Positions 1 to 6,915 of a DNA stretch of 9,420 nucleotides are shown piece by piece. The stretch comes from Gemmatimonadaceae bacterium (lineage in GTDB: Bacteria > Gemmatimonadota > Gemmatimonadetes > Gemmatimonadales > Gemmatimonadaceae), in contig JALOPO010000069.1 in assembly GCA_025453855.1 (NCBI GenBank), positions 1 to 9,420 on the forward strand, given 5' to 3'. The notes beneath the pieces are model-generated. The model was not told where the DNA came from, searched no databases, and saw only the letters and a program-made list of their open reading frames with translations. How positions within the stretch are numbered: the stretch's first letter is position 1; every line of letters begins with the position of its first letter. Both the position numbers and the translations under genes were made by a program.

Positions 1-1
1 G

Positions 2-781
2 GCGACGACGGGGCGTCCGTACCTCGCGCGCGCGGCCGAGGAGCACGCCGGACCGCACATGCCGTGGTTCTGGCGCGGCGAGCTGCAGGGCGGCGGCGTC
101 CTCAACGACATGATGTGCCACTCGGCGCTCGTGGTGCGGCACCTGCTCGCCAAGCCGGGTGCGCCGCTGTCGACGGTGCGACCGGTGCGCGTGACGGGGC
201 AGATCGCGTCGCTCAAGTGGACGCGTCCCGAGTATGCGGCGCAGCTGCGGCGCACGATGGGAGACGCGGTCGATTACACGCGCACGCCGAGCGAGGACTT
301 CGCGAGCCTGACGATCGAGTTCGTCACCGACGACGGGCACGTGGTGATGGGCGAGGCGACGACCAGCTGGAGCTTCGTCGGCGCCGGGCTGCGCCTGAGC
401 GCCGAGCTCCTTGGCCCCGAGTACTCGATGCGGTGGAACACGCTGGATGCCGGCCTCACGCTCTTCTTCAGTCGCGCCGTGCAGGGTGGCGTGGGCGAGG
501 ACCTGGTGGAGAAGCAGAATGCCGAGACCGGCCAGATGCCGGTGGTCGCCAACGAGGCCGCGGCGTACGGCTACGAGGCCGAGGATCGTCACTTCGTGCG
601 CGCCTTCCTCGGCAAGGAAGCGCCACGCCTCACCTTCGCCGACGGCGTGGAGGTCGTGCGCCTCCTCATGGCCGCCTACCGCAGCGCCGAGGAAGGACGC
701 ACGCTCGACTACGACCCGTCGCTCGTGCACGACTTCGTCCCCGCCGTCGCCCGCGGCACCTGGCGTCCGCGGACGGCGTGA
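2..781 (+). CDS. Gfo/Idh/MocA-family oxidoreductase, C-terminal part (5' end outside window)
   Basis: The frame is open from the first bases, so this is the 3' part of a longer gene; 259 residues are visible. It looks like the substrate-binding half of a Gfo/Idh/MocA NAD(P)-dependent sugar oxidoreductase. The motif GGGVLNDMMCHS (window residues about 31-42) carries the Asp-x3-His pair typical of the active site of this superfamily, after an aromatic, glycine-rich stretch (PWFWRGELQGGG). The C-terminal half is mixed alpha/beta and has no membrane segment. The Rossmann domain and any signal peptide lie upstream, so cofactor binding and location cannot be judged. An internal ATG at position 59 is not a real start, because family-like sequence (ending GPHM) runs in frame before it. 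The gene lies upstream of a second oxidoreductase of the same superfamily but is separated from it by 456 bp, so it may be a different transcription unit. The family call is fairly sure; the substrate is unknown. Confidence 0.8.
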   Translation, partial: ATTGRPYLARAAEEHAGPHMPWFWRGELQGGGVLNDMMCHSALVVRHLLAKPGAPLSTVRPVRVTGQIASLKWTRPEYAAQLRRTMGDAVDYTRTPSEDFASLTIEFVTDDGHVVMGEATTSWSFVGAGLRLSAELLGPEYSMRWNTLDAGLTLFFSRAVQGGVGEDLVEKQNAETGQMPVVANEAAAYGYEAEDRHFVRAFLGKEAPRLTFADGVEVVRLLMAAYRSAEEGRTLDYDPSLVHDFVPAVARGTWRPRTA

Positions 782-1051
782 GTCGCACGTGATCACAGCG
801 GTTGCAACGATGCGATGCGTATCGGCGAGGGTATGGCCCCTGGCGAACTGCCGGGCCGCGATGATGCGACGACACGCGAGGAAGCGCGATGCACCGCTCC
901 TGCGAAGAGGGGTGCAGGCGGCAGGCTGGGGACGATGCTCACTCCGTCACCGACATCATCAGCATTCAGTGTCCATCGCGCGCCCCTCGCGTCCCATCGC
1001 ATCATCGCGGCCGATGTCCTCCGACGTCGCGCCTGAGTTTCCGTGTCGAAT

Positions 1052-1165
1052 GGCCGTCTCCGTCCTCCGGTCGTCCCCGTTCCCCCGCTTTCCGGTCTGT
1101 TGTCCGATCCCGATCCGAACGGCGGAAAACGGAGGAGCGGGGACGACCGGAGGACGGAGACGGCC
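1052..1165. repeat. Large near-perfect inverted repeat (palindromic element)
   Basis: Bases 1052-1079 are the exact reverse complement of 1138-1165 (28 of 28). Pairing continues inward to 1094/1123 with only two C/A mismatches and one T-G pair, giving 43-bp arms around a 28-nt loop (1095-1122). The loop itself contains a tandem CCGATC repeat (1104-1115). No target-site duplication is evident at the edges and no transposase is nearby. Such an element could be a REP/MITE-like dispersed repeat, a cruciform or protein-binding site, or a strong RNA stem between the two oxidoreductase genes. The structure is directly visible; its function is unknown. Confidence 0.85.
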
Positions 1166-1223
1166 GGGCCGATACGCGGGCGCGTCGCGCGGACGGCGCA
1201 ACGATCAATGGTGTCTCCCATGC

Positions 1224-1230
1224 AGAGGTG
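1224..1230 (+). promoter_or_regulatory. Ribosome binding site for the Tat-exported oxidoreductase
   Basis: The sequence AGAGGTG lies upstream of the ATG at 1238, with 9 nt between GAGG and the start codon. It is the best Shine-Dalgarno match in the area. It supports the start that places a twin-arginine signal at the N-terminus. Confidence 0.6.
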
Positions 1231-1237
1231 ATCGGCC

Positions 1238-2641
1238 ATGAGTGAGGAGCTCTCGCGACGCGACTTCGTCGCGCGCGCCGCGGCGATCGGCGCCGGGGTG
1301 ATGATCGTCCCGCGCCACGTGCTCGGCGGCCCCGGGCACGTGGCGCCGAGCGACCGGCTGCGCATCGCGATCATCGGTGCCGGCGGCATGGGGCAGAACA
1401 ACTGGATGCAGCTCCTCGACGAGCAGGTGGTCGCGTGGTGCGACGTCGATCCGGGATACGTCGAGCGGCAGGTCACCGGCAAGCTGCGCCCGCGGCAGGA
1501 CGGCACCGTGAACCCGGCGGCGGTGCGGCTCAAGGAGAGCTACGACACGGCACGGCGCTACGTCGACTACCGCGAGCTGCTGGCGCAGGAGAAGGAGCTC
1601 GACGCGGTGGTGATCGCGACGCCCGATCACCTGCATGCCGCGATCGCTGCCGCGATCGCGGTGGCCGCGATGCGCGCACGCAAGCACGTCTACGTCCAGA
1701 AGCCGCTCTGCTGGAGCGTGGCCGAGGCGCGGCTGCTCACGACGGTGTGGCGCGAGACCGGCGTCGTGGCGGAGATGGGGAACCAGGGCCACAGCATGGA
1801 GGGGACGCGACGCATCCGCGAGTGGATCCGCGCCGGCGTGATCGGCCCCGTGCGCGAGGTGCACGTCTGGACCGATCGCCCGCAGCGCTACTGGGCGCAG
1901 GCGCTCCCGTGGCCCACGCAGGATCGCAGCCGTCCGGCGCCCGCGGCACAGGACATCGCCTACCATCCCGCCTACCACCCGTTCACCTGGCGCGGCTGGG
2001 TGCCGTTCGGTGTCGGGGCGATCGGCGACATGGGCGCGCACCTCCTCGACCAGCCGATGTTCGCGCTCGATCTCGAGCACCCCGAGACGATCAGCGCGTC
2101 GGCCACGCCGTGGGGTGGCCCGGCCGACAACCCCGCGAGCTACCCGAACGCGATGCTCGTGCAGTTCGGCTTCGGGAAGCGCGGGAGCCAGCCGCCGGTC
2201 TCGCTTTCGTGGTACGACGGCGGCCTCATGCCGCCGCGCCCGCCGTTCCTCCCGCGCGAGCTGACGCTCCCGCGCGGCGATGGGGGCGGCGGTGTCTTCG
2301 TCGGCGAACGCGGCATCCTCACCTACGGCACCTACGGCGAGAACCCGCGCATCTACCCCGACGCGCTGCAGCGCGACGCCGACGCGGTGGCGAAGTCGGT
2401 GCCGCGCATCGAGCTGTCGCACGAGGCCAACTGGGTGCGCGCCTGCAAGCGGCAGGGCGAACCGAGCGCCCCCTTCTCGTACTCCGCGCAGCTCACCGAG
2501 CTGATGCTCCTCGGCCTCGTCGCGTCGCGGGCCGGCAACGGAACGCTCCTCGCCTACGACGGCCCTGCCATGAAGGTCACCAACCTCGCCGGTGCCAACG
2601 TGCACCTCGCGCGCTCGTATCGTGCCGGCTGGGAGCTCTGA
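1238..2641 (+). CDS. Tat-exported Gfo/Idh/MocA-family oxidoreductase
   Basis: A 467-residue dinucleotide-dependent sugar oxidoreductase. The N-terminus has a twin-arginine signal (SRRDFV, residues 6-11) followed by an Ala/Gly-rich hydrophobic stretch to about residue 30, so the protein is predicted to be exported folded with its cofactor bound. The Rossmann motif GAGGMG is at residues 47-52. The ATPDHLH segment (127-133) and YVQKP (152-156) follow, with Gln in place of the Glu of the usual EKP motif. GDMGAHLLD (263-271) supplies the Asp264/His268 active-site pair. Length is normal for the exported branch of the family. The start is supported by a good ribosome binding site and by the intact signal motif. 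The stop is 4 nt before a DUF1080 lipoprotein gene, pointing to one operon. Known relatives oxidise sugars or glycosides, often at C3; here a glycoside 3-dehydrogenase role is inferred from the neighbours. The exact substrate and the electron acceptor are unknown. Confidence 0.88.
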   Translation: MSEELSRRDFVARAAAIGAGVMIVPRHVLGGPGHVAPSDRLRIAIIGAGGMGQNNWMQLLDEQVVAWCDVDPGYVERQVTGKLRPRQDGTVNPAAVRLKESYDTARRYVDYRELLAQEKELDAVVIATPDHLHAAIAAAIAVAAMRARKHVYVQKPLCWSVAEARLLTTVWRETGVVAEMGNQGHSMEGTRRIREWIRAGVIGPVREVHVWTDRPQRYWAQALPWPTQDRSRPAPAAQDIAYHPAYHPFTWRGWVPFGVGAIGDMGAHLLDQPMFALDLEHPETISASATPWGGPADNPASYPNAMLVQFGFGKRGSQPPVSLSWYDGGLMPPRPPFLPRELTLPRGDGGGGVFVGERGILTYGTYGENPRIYPDALQRDADAVAKSVPRIELSHEANWVRACKRQGEPSAPFSYSAQLTELMLLGLVASRAGNGTLLAYDGPAMKVTNLAGANVHLARSYRAGWEL

Positions 2642-2645
2642 TCGC

Positions 2646-3383
2646 ATGCCATCGCTGATCCGCAGTGCGACGCTCCTCGCCGCATCGCTGCTCGCCGCCT
2701 GCGGCGGCGCGGCGCGCGGCACCGCGCAAGGCTCGACTCCCGCGCAGAACGTGCTCACCGAGGCCGAGCATCGCGCCGGCTGGCGGCTGCTCTTCGACGG
2801 GCGCACGCTCGCAGGCTGGCGCGCCTACGGGAGCCCGATCATGGCGCCCGGCTGGGCGGTGGAGGATGGTGCACTGACCCGCGTCGCGCCGGCGCAGGAC
2901 ATCATCACCGTCGAGCGCTTCAGCAACTTCGAGCTGCGCCTCGAGTGGCGCGTGAAGCCCGATGGCCCGCCGGCGAACAGCGGCATCTTCTACCGCGCCG
3001 AGGAGAAGGAGGGCGAGGAGATCTACCAGAGCGCGCCCGAGATGCAGGTGCTCGACGACGCACGGCACCGCGACGGGCAGCGGCTCCTCACCTCGGCCGG
3101 TGCGGTGTACGGCCTCTATCCCGCCGTGCGCGGGCTGTCGAAGCCGCCCGGCCAGTGGAACGCGGTGCGCATCATCGTGAACGGCACTCGGGTCGAGCAC
3201 TGGCTCAACGGCACGCAGGTCGCGCGCTACGAGCTCGGGAGCGCCGACTGGCTCGCGCGCGTGCGCGCCAGCAAGTTCGTCGAGTGGCCGCGCTACGGTC
3301 GCGCGACGACGGGGCACATCGGGCTGCAGGAGCACGGCTCGTGGGTCGCCTTCCGCGACATCAAGATCCGGGTGCTCCCGTGA
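2646..3383 (+). CDS. DUF1080 / 3-keto-disaccharide hydrolase-family lipoprotein
   Basis: A 245-residue protein with a lipoprotein signal peptide: a short charged N-terminus, a hydrophobic core and a lipobox LAAC with Cys19 as the likely lipidated residue. The mature part is one DUF1080 domain (about 44-245), a concanavalin-like beta-sandwich fold. Its typical motifs are all present: LLFDGRTLAGW (48-58), NSGIFYR (111-117), PEMQVLDD (131-138), and HIGLQEHG followed by FRDIKI near the C-terminus. Family members act on 3-keto-glycosides, cleaving the glycosidic bond after an oxidoreductase has made the 3-keto group. This matches the exported oxidoreductase 4 nt upstream. The ATG at 2646 is preferred over an in-frame upstream ATG at 2592, because it gives the proper lipoprotein signal and has GGGAG 10 nt before it. 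The stop overlaps the next gene's GTG start by 4 bp. The family call is strong; the substrate is inferred only in general terms. Confidence 0.88.
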   Translation: MPSLIRSATLLAASLLAACGGAARGTAQGSTPAQNVLTEAEHRAGWRLLFDGRTLAGWRAYGSPIMAPGWAVEDGALTRVAPAQDIITVERFSNFELRLEWRVKPDGPPANSGIFYRAEEKEGEEIYQSAPEMQVLDDARHRDGQRLLTSAGAVYGLYPAVRGLSKPPGQWNAVRIIVNGTRVEHWLNGTQVARYELGSADWLARVRASKFVEWPRYGRATTGHIGLQEHGSWVAFRDIKIRVLP

Positions 3384-4636
3384 CCGACGCCGCGCGCGTC
3401 GGCGCCCCCGGTCCCATCCGGCTGCGCCTCTCGGCGATGATGTTCCTGCAGTACGTCGTCTACGGCTCGTGGCTGGTGACGATGGGGACGTACATGGGGC
3501 AGGGGCTCCGCTTCGACGGCGCGCAGATCGGTGCCGTGTACGGCACGCCCGCGCTGGCGGCGATGCTCTCGCCCTTCTTCGTCGGGATGGTCGCCGACCG
3601 CTTCTTCGCCACCGAGCGCGTGCTCGCCGCGCTCCACGTGCTCGGCGGGGCGCTGCTGCTCTTCGCGACCACGCAGTCGGGCTTCGGCGGCTTCTACGCC
3701 GCGATGCTCGCCTACACGCTCTGCTTCATGCCGACGCTCGCGCTCACCAACTCGCTGGCGTTCGACCACCTGGGCGACCCGGCGCGCGAGTTCCCGCGCG
3801 TGCGCGTGCTCGGCACGATCGGGTGGATCGTCGTCGGCGTCGTGATCGGCCAGCTCGGTGTCGAGGCGACGGCGACGCCGCTCCGCATCGGCGCCGCGGT
3901 CTCGGTCGCGCTCGGCCTCTACGCGCTCACGCTCCCGCACACGCCACCGCACGCCGCCGGCACCGCGCTCTCGTGGCGCGACGTGCTCGGCCTCGACGCG
4001 CTCGCGCTCATGAAGGACCGCTCGTTCGCGGTCTTCGTGCTCGGCTCCTTCCTGCTCTGCATCCCGCTCCAGTTCTACTACGCCTTCGCCAACCTCTTCC
4101 TCAACGAGGTCGGGATCCCCGCGCCGGCGCGCACCATGACGCTCGGGCAGGTGAGCGAGATCGGCTTCATGGTCCTCATGCCCTGGTTCCTGGTGCGGCT
4201 CGGCGTGCGCAACATGCTCCTCGCGGGGATGGCGGCGTGGGTCGCGCGCTACCTCCTGTTCGCGTACGGCGACGCCGGCGACGCGGCGTGGATGCTCTAC
4301 ATCGGCATTCTGCTGCACGGCATCTGCTACGACTTCTTCTTCGTGACCGGGCAGATCTATGTGGACCAGCGCGCCGACCTGCGCTTCCGCGCGGCGGCGC
4401 AGGGCTTCATCGCCTTCGTCACGCTCGGTGTCGGCCAGTTCGTGGGGAGCTGGCTCTCGGGCGTGGTGGTGAAGGCACACGAACGACCGGCGGCGGCGGG
4501 GCTCGCGCCGCACGAGTGGTCGGGCGTCTGGCTGGTGCCGGCCGCCGGGGCATTCGGCGTGCTCGTGCTCTTCGCGCTCCTCTTCCGTCCGGGGACGCGC
4601 GATGCCACCCCCGTGCCCGCGACGTCGCCCGCCTGA
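3380..4636 (+). CDS. NupG-like MFS permease (nucleoside:H+ symporter family)
   Basis: A 418-residue, about 12-helix inner-membrane transporter, the same length as E. coli NupG. It is recognisable by FLQYVVYGSWLVTMGTYM (22-39), FDGAQIGAVY (45-54), CFMPTLALTNS (115-125), RVLGTIGW (142-149), GQVSEIGF (256-263), FAYGD (294-298) and CYDFF (316-320). The start is a GTG at 3380, which overlaps the previous stop by 4 bp and so suggests translational coupling. The frame is open further upstream, but only antisense-like sequence lies there. Compared with NupG as I recall it, several proposed ligand-contact positions are kept (R142, T146, Q231, Q257, E260, D318) and several differ (W149, Y234, H313, Y317). 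Family members beside DUF1080 and Gfo/Idh/MocA genes are probably sugar or sugar-derivative importers rather than nucleoside carriers; that substrate is inferred from context. Family membership is well supported. Confidence 0.87.
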   Translation: MTDAARVGAPGPIRLRLSAMMFLQYVVYGSWLVTMGTYMGQGLRFDGAQIGAVYGTPALAAMLSPFFVGMVADRFFATERVLAALHVLGGALLLFATTQSGFGGFYAAMLAYTLCFMPTLALTNSLAFDHLGDPAREFPRVRVLGTIGWIVVGVVIGQLGVEATATPLRIGAAVSVALGLYALTLPHTPPHAAGTALSWRDVLGLDALALMKDRSFAVFVLGSFLLCIPLQFYYAFANLFLNEVGIPAPARTMTLGQVSEIGFMVLMPWFLVRLGVRNMLLAGMAAWVARYLLFAYGDAGDAAWMLYIGILLHGICYDFFFVTGQIYVDQRADLRFRAAAQGFIAFVTLGVGQFVGSWLSGVVVKAHERPAAAGLAPHEWSGVWLVPAAGAFGVLVLFALLFRPGTRDATPVPATSPA

Positions 4637-4715
4637 CGCGGTCGCGGCGCGCGAACGAGCGCATCGCCACCCGCGCGCGTGCACCCGCCGTGCGTGGCCG
4701 CTCGCGCGTCGAGCG

Positions 4716-6914
4716 TCAGTGCGGCCCCGGCGAGCCGCGCGAGCGCGCCGACCCGGCCACCAGGTCGACGCGCAGCTCCGACCAGCCGTCGCGCTGCCAG
4801 TACGCGACGCGCACGCGGCGTCGCCCGCTCGCGATCGGCGCCGCGCGCACGCGCGACTCGCCCGGCACCCAGTCGTCGATCACCAGTCGCCCGTCGATCC
4901 AGACGCGTACCGCGTCGTCGGCGATCGTGCGCAGCGCGTGCGTCCCGGCCGGCACCACCACCTCGCTCTCGGCGACCATCGCCCACCGCGTGGCCGGGAC
5001 CTCGCTCGTGCGCGGCCGCGACCAGGTCCACGAGAGCCGCGGCCACGTCGCCACGCGCGCCCCGTCGCCCGCGAGGGCACGTGCCAGCGCGACGGTGTCG
5101 CGCAGCGGATCATCGGTGGAGTCGCGCCACGAGACCAGGCGCACGCGCCACGGCCCGAGGCGATCCTCGTGCGCGAACACCACCGGGACCTCGCGCCCGG
5201 CGGCCACGGTGTCGCCGTTCGGCCATTCGATCGCTGCGCCCCGCCAGGTCAGGGCGACGCGCCACGCGCGCACATCCGACGGGATCACCGTGATCGTGTC
5301 GCCCGTCGCCCCCTCGGCGCGCGACAGCGAGGCGACGCCGGTGCGCGACGCGAGCGTCCACCGCCCCACCGGGCCAAGCAGCGCCAGTCGTACCGTGTCG
5401 CGCAGCGTGTCCACCGGCACGAGCCGCGGCGAACGGCCGTCGTACGGCCCCCAGGCGTCGATCACGATCGCGGCGCGGTCCGGGCGTGGGCGCGAGGGGC
5501 GCACCGTGTCGATGCCCGGCGGGAGCGACGCCAGCACCGAGTCCCACGCGGTGCCAAGGAGCGCGCGCGGCGTGCACGCGCTCGTGTCGCGCGCGACGTG
5601 GCGATTGCGGTCGATCTCGAGGCCGCTCGTGCGCTCGAGCCGCCACGCCTGCACCGGCGCGACGAACTGGTTGTCGACGATCCGCCAGTCGCGGCTCCGC
5701 GTGTCGCGATGCTTCGGGTACCCCCAGTCCGATGGCGCCACCGGGTCGCCCCAGAGCGCGATGGCGATGCTGTCGTGCGCGAACCGGTTGCGCGCCACGA
5801 GATTGTCCTGACCGTGCTCCACCGCGATCGCGATGCGATTTCGCGACACGCAGTTGCCCTCGATGCGTGACGCATACGAGTAGCCGCCCCAGATGCCGTG
5901 GTCGTTGCCCTCGATGACGTTGCCGACGAACGTGTTGCGGCTGAACGTGGCCTCGATGCCGTTCGTGGGCGCGAACGAGAAGTCGTTCCCCACCAGCCGG
6001 TTGTCGTTCGAACCGCCCGCGCCGCTGTCCATCGTCGACTGGCCCGCCCACAGGAAGAAGCCGTCGCCGCCGTGCGTCACCACGTTGAAGGCGAACAGGT
6101 TGCCGCTGCACTGCTCGAAGCAGAGGATCCCGGCCGAATCCTGTCCGCGCCGGTAGACGCGGTGCGAGTAGCCCCGGACGTTGAAGTCGAGGGCGTTGTT
6201 CGCGATCACCAGGTCGCGCGTGCGATAGAGGCCGATCCCGAGTCCGCTGTTGAAGGCGAAGGTGTTGCCGACGATGCGGAGCGAGTCGCTGCGGGCGGCG
6301 AGCAGCCCGTTCATGCCCTGCTCGGCGCGCACGCCGTCGATCGTGCCACCGGTGACGCCGTCCAGGTGGATCGCCGCGCCGAAGCGGCGCCACTCGCCGT
6401 GTTCGTTGCGGTGGAACGAGAGCCAGTCGACGAGCGATTCCTGCCACCGGTCGCTGAAGAGGCGCGGGCGCCAGCCGTGTCGCAGGTCGGCGTCGCGGAT
6501 CACCAGGTCGCGCGTGCCGAGCGCGAGGATCGCGGTGCGGTAGCCGCGGATGCGCCCACCCAGGATCGTCACGCGTCGCCCGCCCTCGATGCGGATCGCC
6601 GTCCCGGCCGCCTCGTCGGGATCGGCGGCCGGATCGAGGCCGACGAGCGTGACGCCGCGCAGGTCCACCGTCACGTCGTCGCCGCGCACCACGAGCAGCG
6701 CGCGCGCCGTGTCGCCGGGCGCGGGGAGGACGTGGCGCCCCGGCGCGATGCGGACCGGACGCGTGATCACGAGGCCCGGGCGCGGCGCGACGACGGGAAG
6801 CGTGTCGCCGACCTGCGCCGCCAGCGTGCCGACGCCGAACGACGCCAGCTCGCACGCACGCACGATCGCACGGAGCGGCCGGTGTCGTGAGGCCAAGGCG
6901 CGCATCGTGGGCAT
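4716..6914 (-). CDS. Secreted right-handed parallel beta-helix protein with C-terminal PA14-like domain
   Basis: A 732-residue protein from the ATG at 6914. The N-terminus is Arg/His-rich and then moderately hydrophobic, ending LAAQ (about residues 31-34), which fits a signal peptide. Residues about 75-440 carry repeated beta-helix rungs of the N-x-(F/V)-x-x-N type, such as RIVGNTFAFNSG, RLVGNDFSFAPTNG and NTFVGNVIEGNDHG, as in NosD-like and polysaccharide-active beta-helix proteins. Residues about 475-600 look like beta-sandwich linker domains. Residues about 610-725 resemble a PA14 domain (VRVWIDGRLVIDDW), a carbohydrate-binding type module. No lyase or hydrolase active site can be assigned confidently. 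The start at 6914 is 1 nt after the bciA stop (6916-6918), indicating an operon; ATGs at 6938 and 6905 are alternatives with no better ribosome binding site. The architecture is clear; activity and substrate are unknown. Surface glycan binding or processing is possible. Confidence 0.8.
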   Translation of the reverse strand: MPTMRALASRHRPLRAIVRACELASFGVGTLAAQVGDTLPVVAPRPGLVITRPVRIAPGRHVLPAPGDTARALLVVRGDDVTVDLRGVTLVGLDPAADPDEAAGTAIRIEGGRRVTILGGRIRGYRTAILALGTRDLVIRDADLRHGWRPRLFSDRWQESLVDWLSFHRNEHGEWRRFGAAIHLDGVTGGTIDGVRAEQGMNGLLAARSDSLRIVGNTFAFNSGLGIGLYRTRDLVIANNALDFNVRGYSHRVYRRGQDSAGILCFEQCSGNLFAFNVVTHGGDGFFLWAGQSTMDSGAGGSNDNRLVGNDFSFAPTNGIEATFSRNTFVGNVIEGNDHGIWGGYSYASRIEGNCVSRNRIAIAVEHGQDNLVARNRFAHDSIAIALWGDPVAPSDWGYPKHRDTRSRDWRIVDNQFVAPVQAWRLERTSGLEIDRNRHVARDTSACTPRALLGTAWDSVLASLPPGIDTVRPSRPRPDRAAIVIDAWGPYDGRSPRLVPVDTLRDTVRLALLGPVGRWTLASRTGVASLSRAEGATGDTITVIPSDVRAWRVALTWRGAAIEWPNGDTVAAGREVPVVFAHEDRLGPWRVRLVSWRDSTDDPLRDTVALARALAGDGARVATWPRLSWTWSRPRTSEVPATRWAMVAESEVVVPAGTHALRTIADDAVRVWIDGRLVIDDWVPGESRVRAAPIASGRRRVRVAYWQRDGWSELRVDLVAGSARSRGSPGPH

Positions 6915-6915
6915 C

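Larger units (their letters stand above)
782..1237. other. Gene-free intergenic region with several secondary structures
   Basis: I see no credible gene in these 456 bases. The ORFs crossing them are short or run into structured DNA, and their translations are Arg/Pro/Ser-rich and resemble no family I know. The region contains a small GC hairpin at 839-855 (6-bp stem with one G-T pair), another at 891-915 (9-bp arms with one mismatch around a 7-nt loop), and the large near-palindrome at 1052-1165. None of these is followed by a T run, so an intrinsic terminator for the upstream gene cannot be claimed. The last 70 bases must hold the promoter or leader of the oxidoreductase at 1238, but I find no convincing -35/-10 pair. 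Confidence 0.7.

Noticed and set aside
839..915. GC hairpins downstream of the first oxidoreductase, considered as intrinsic terminators
   Set aside because: The stems are short or mismatched and no T run follows. Hairpins of this size are common by chance in DNA this GC-rich.
1043..1231. Short ORFs across the inverted repeat and the leader before the Tat oxidoreductase, including a 7-codon frame at 1208-1231
   Set aside because: The translations derive from the palindrome or are too short, there is no ribosome binding site, and no attenuator-like codon run is present.
1205..2806. 533-codon minus-strand ORF opposite the Tat oxidoreductase
   Set aside because: Its translation is Arg/Ala/His-rich with no family features, and the plus strand carries an unmistakable oxidoreductase. 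It is an antisense shadow caused by high GC.
3293..4684. 463-codon minus-strand ORF opposite the permease
   Set aside because: It is a low-complexity Arg/Glu/His-rich translation antisense to a clear NupG-like gene.
4666..4698. Imperfect hairpin between the convergent permease and beta-helix genes, considered as a bidirectional terminator
   Set aside because: The continuous stem is only GCAC/GTGC plus G-T pairs, the outer arms need a 10-nt bulge, and there is no T tract on either side.
3469..5811. 780-codon plus-strand ORF spanning the permease and the opposite strand of the beta-helix gene
   Set aside because: It crosses two well-supported genes in other frames, and its Arg/Ala-rich composition resembles no protein family.
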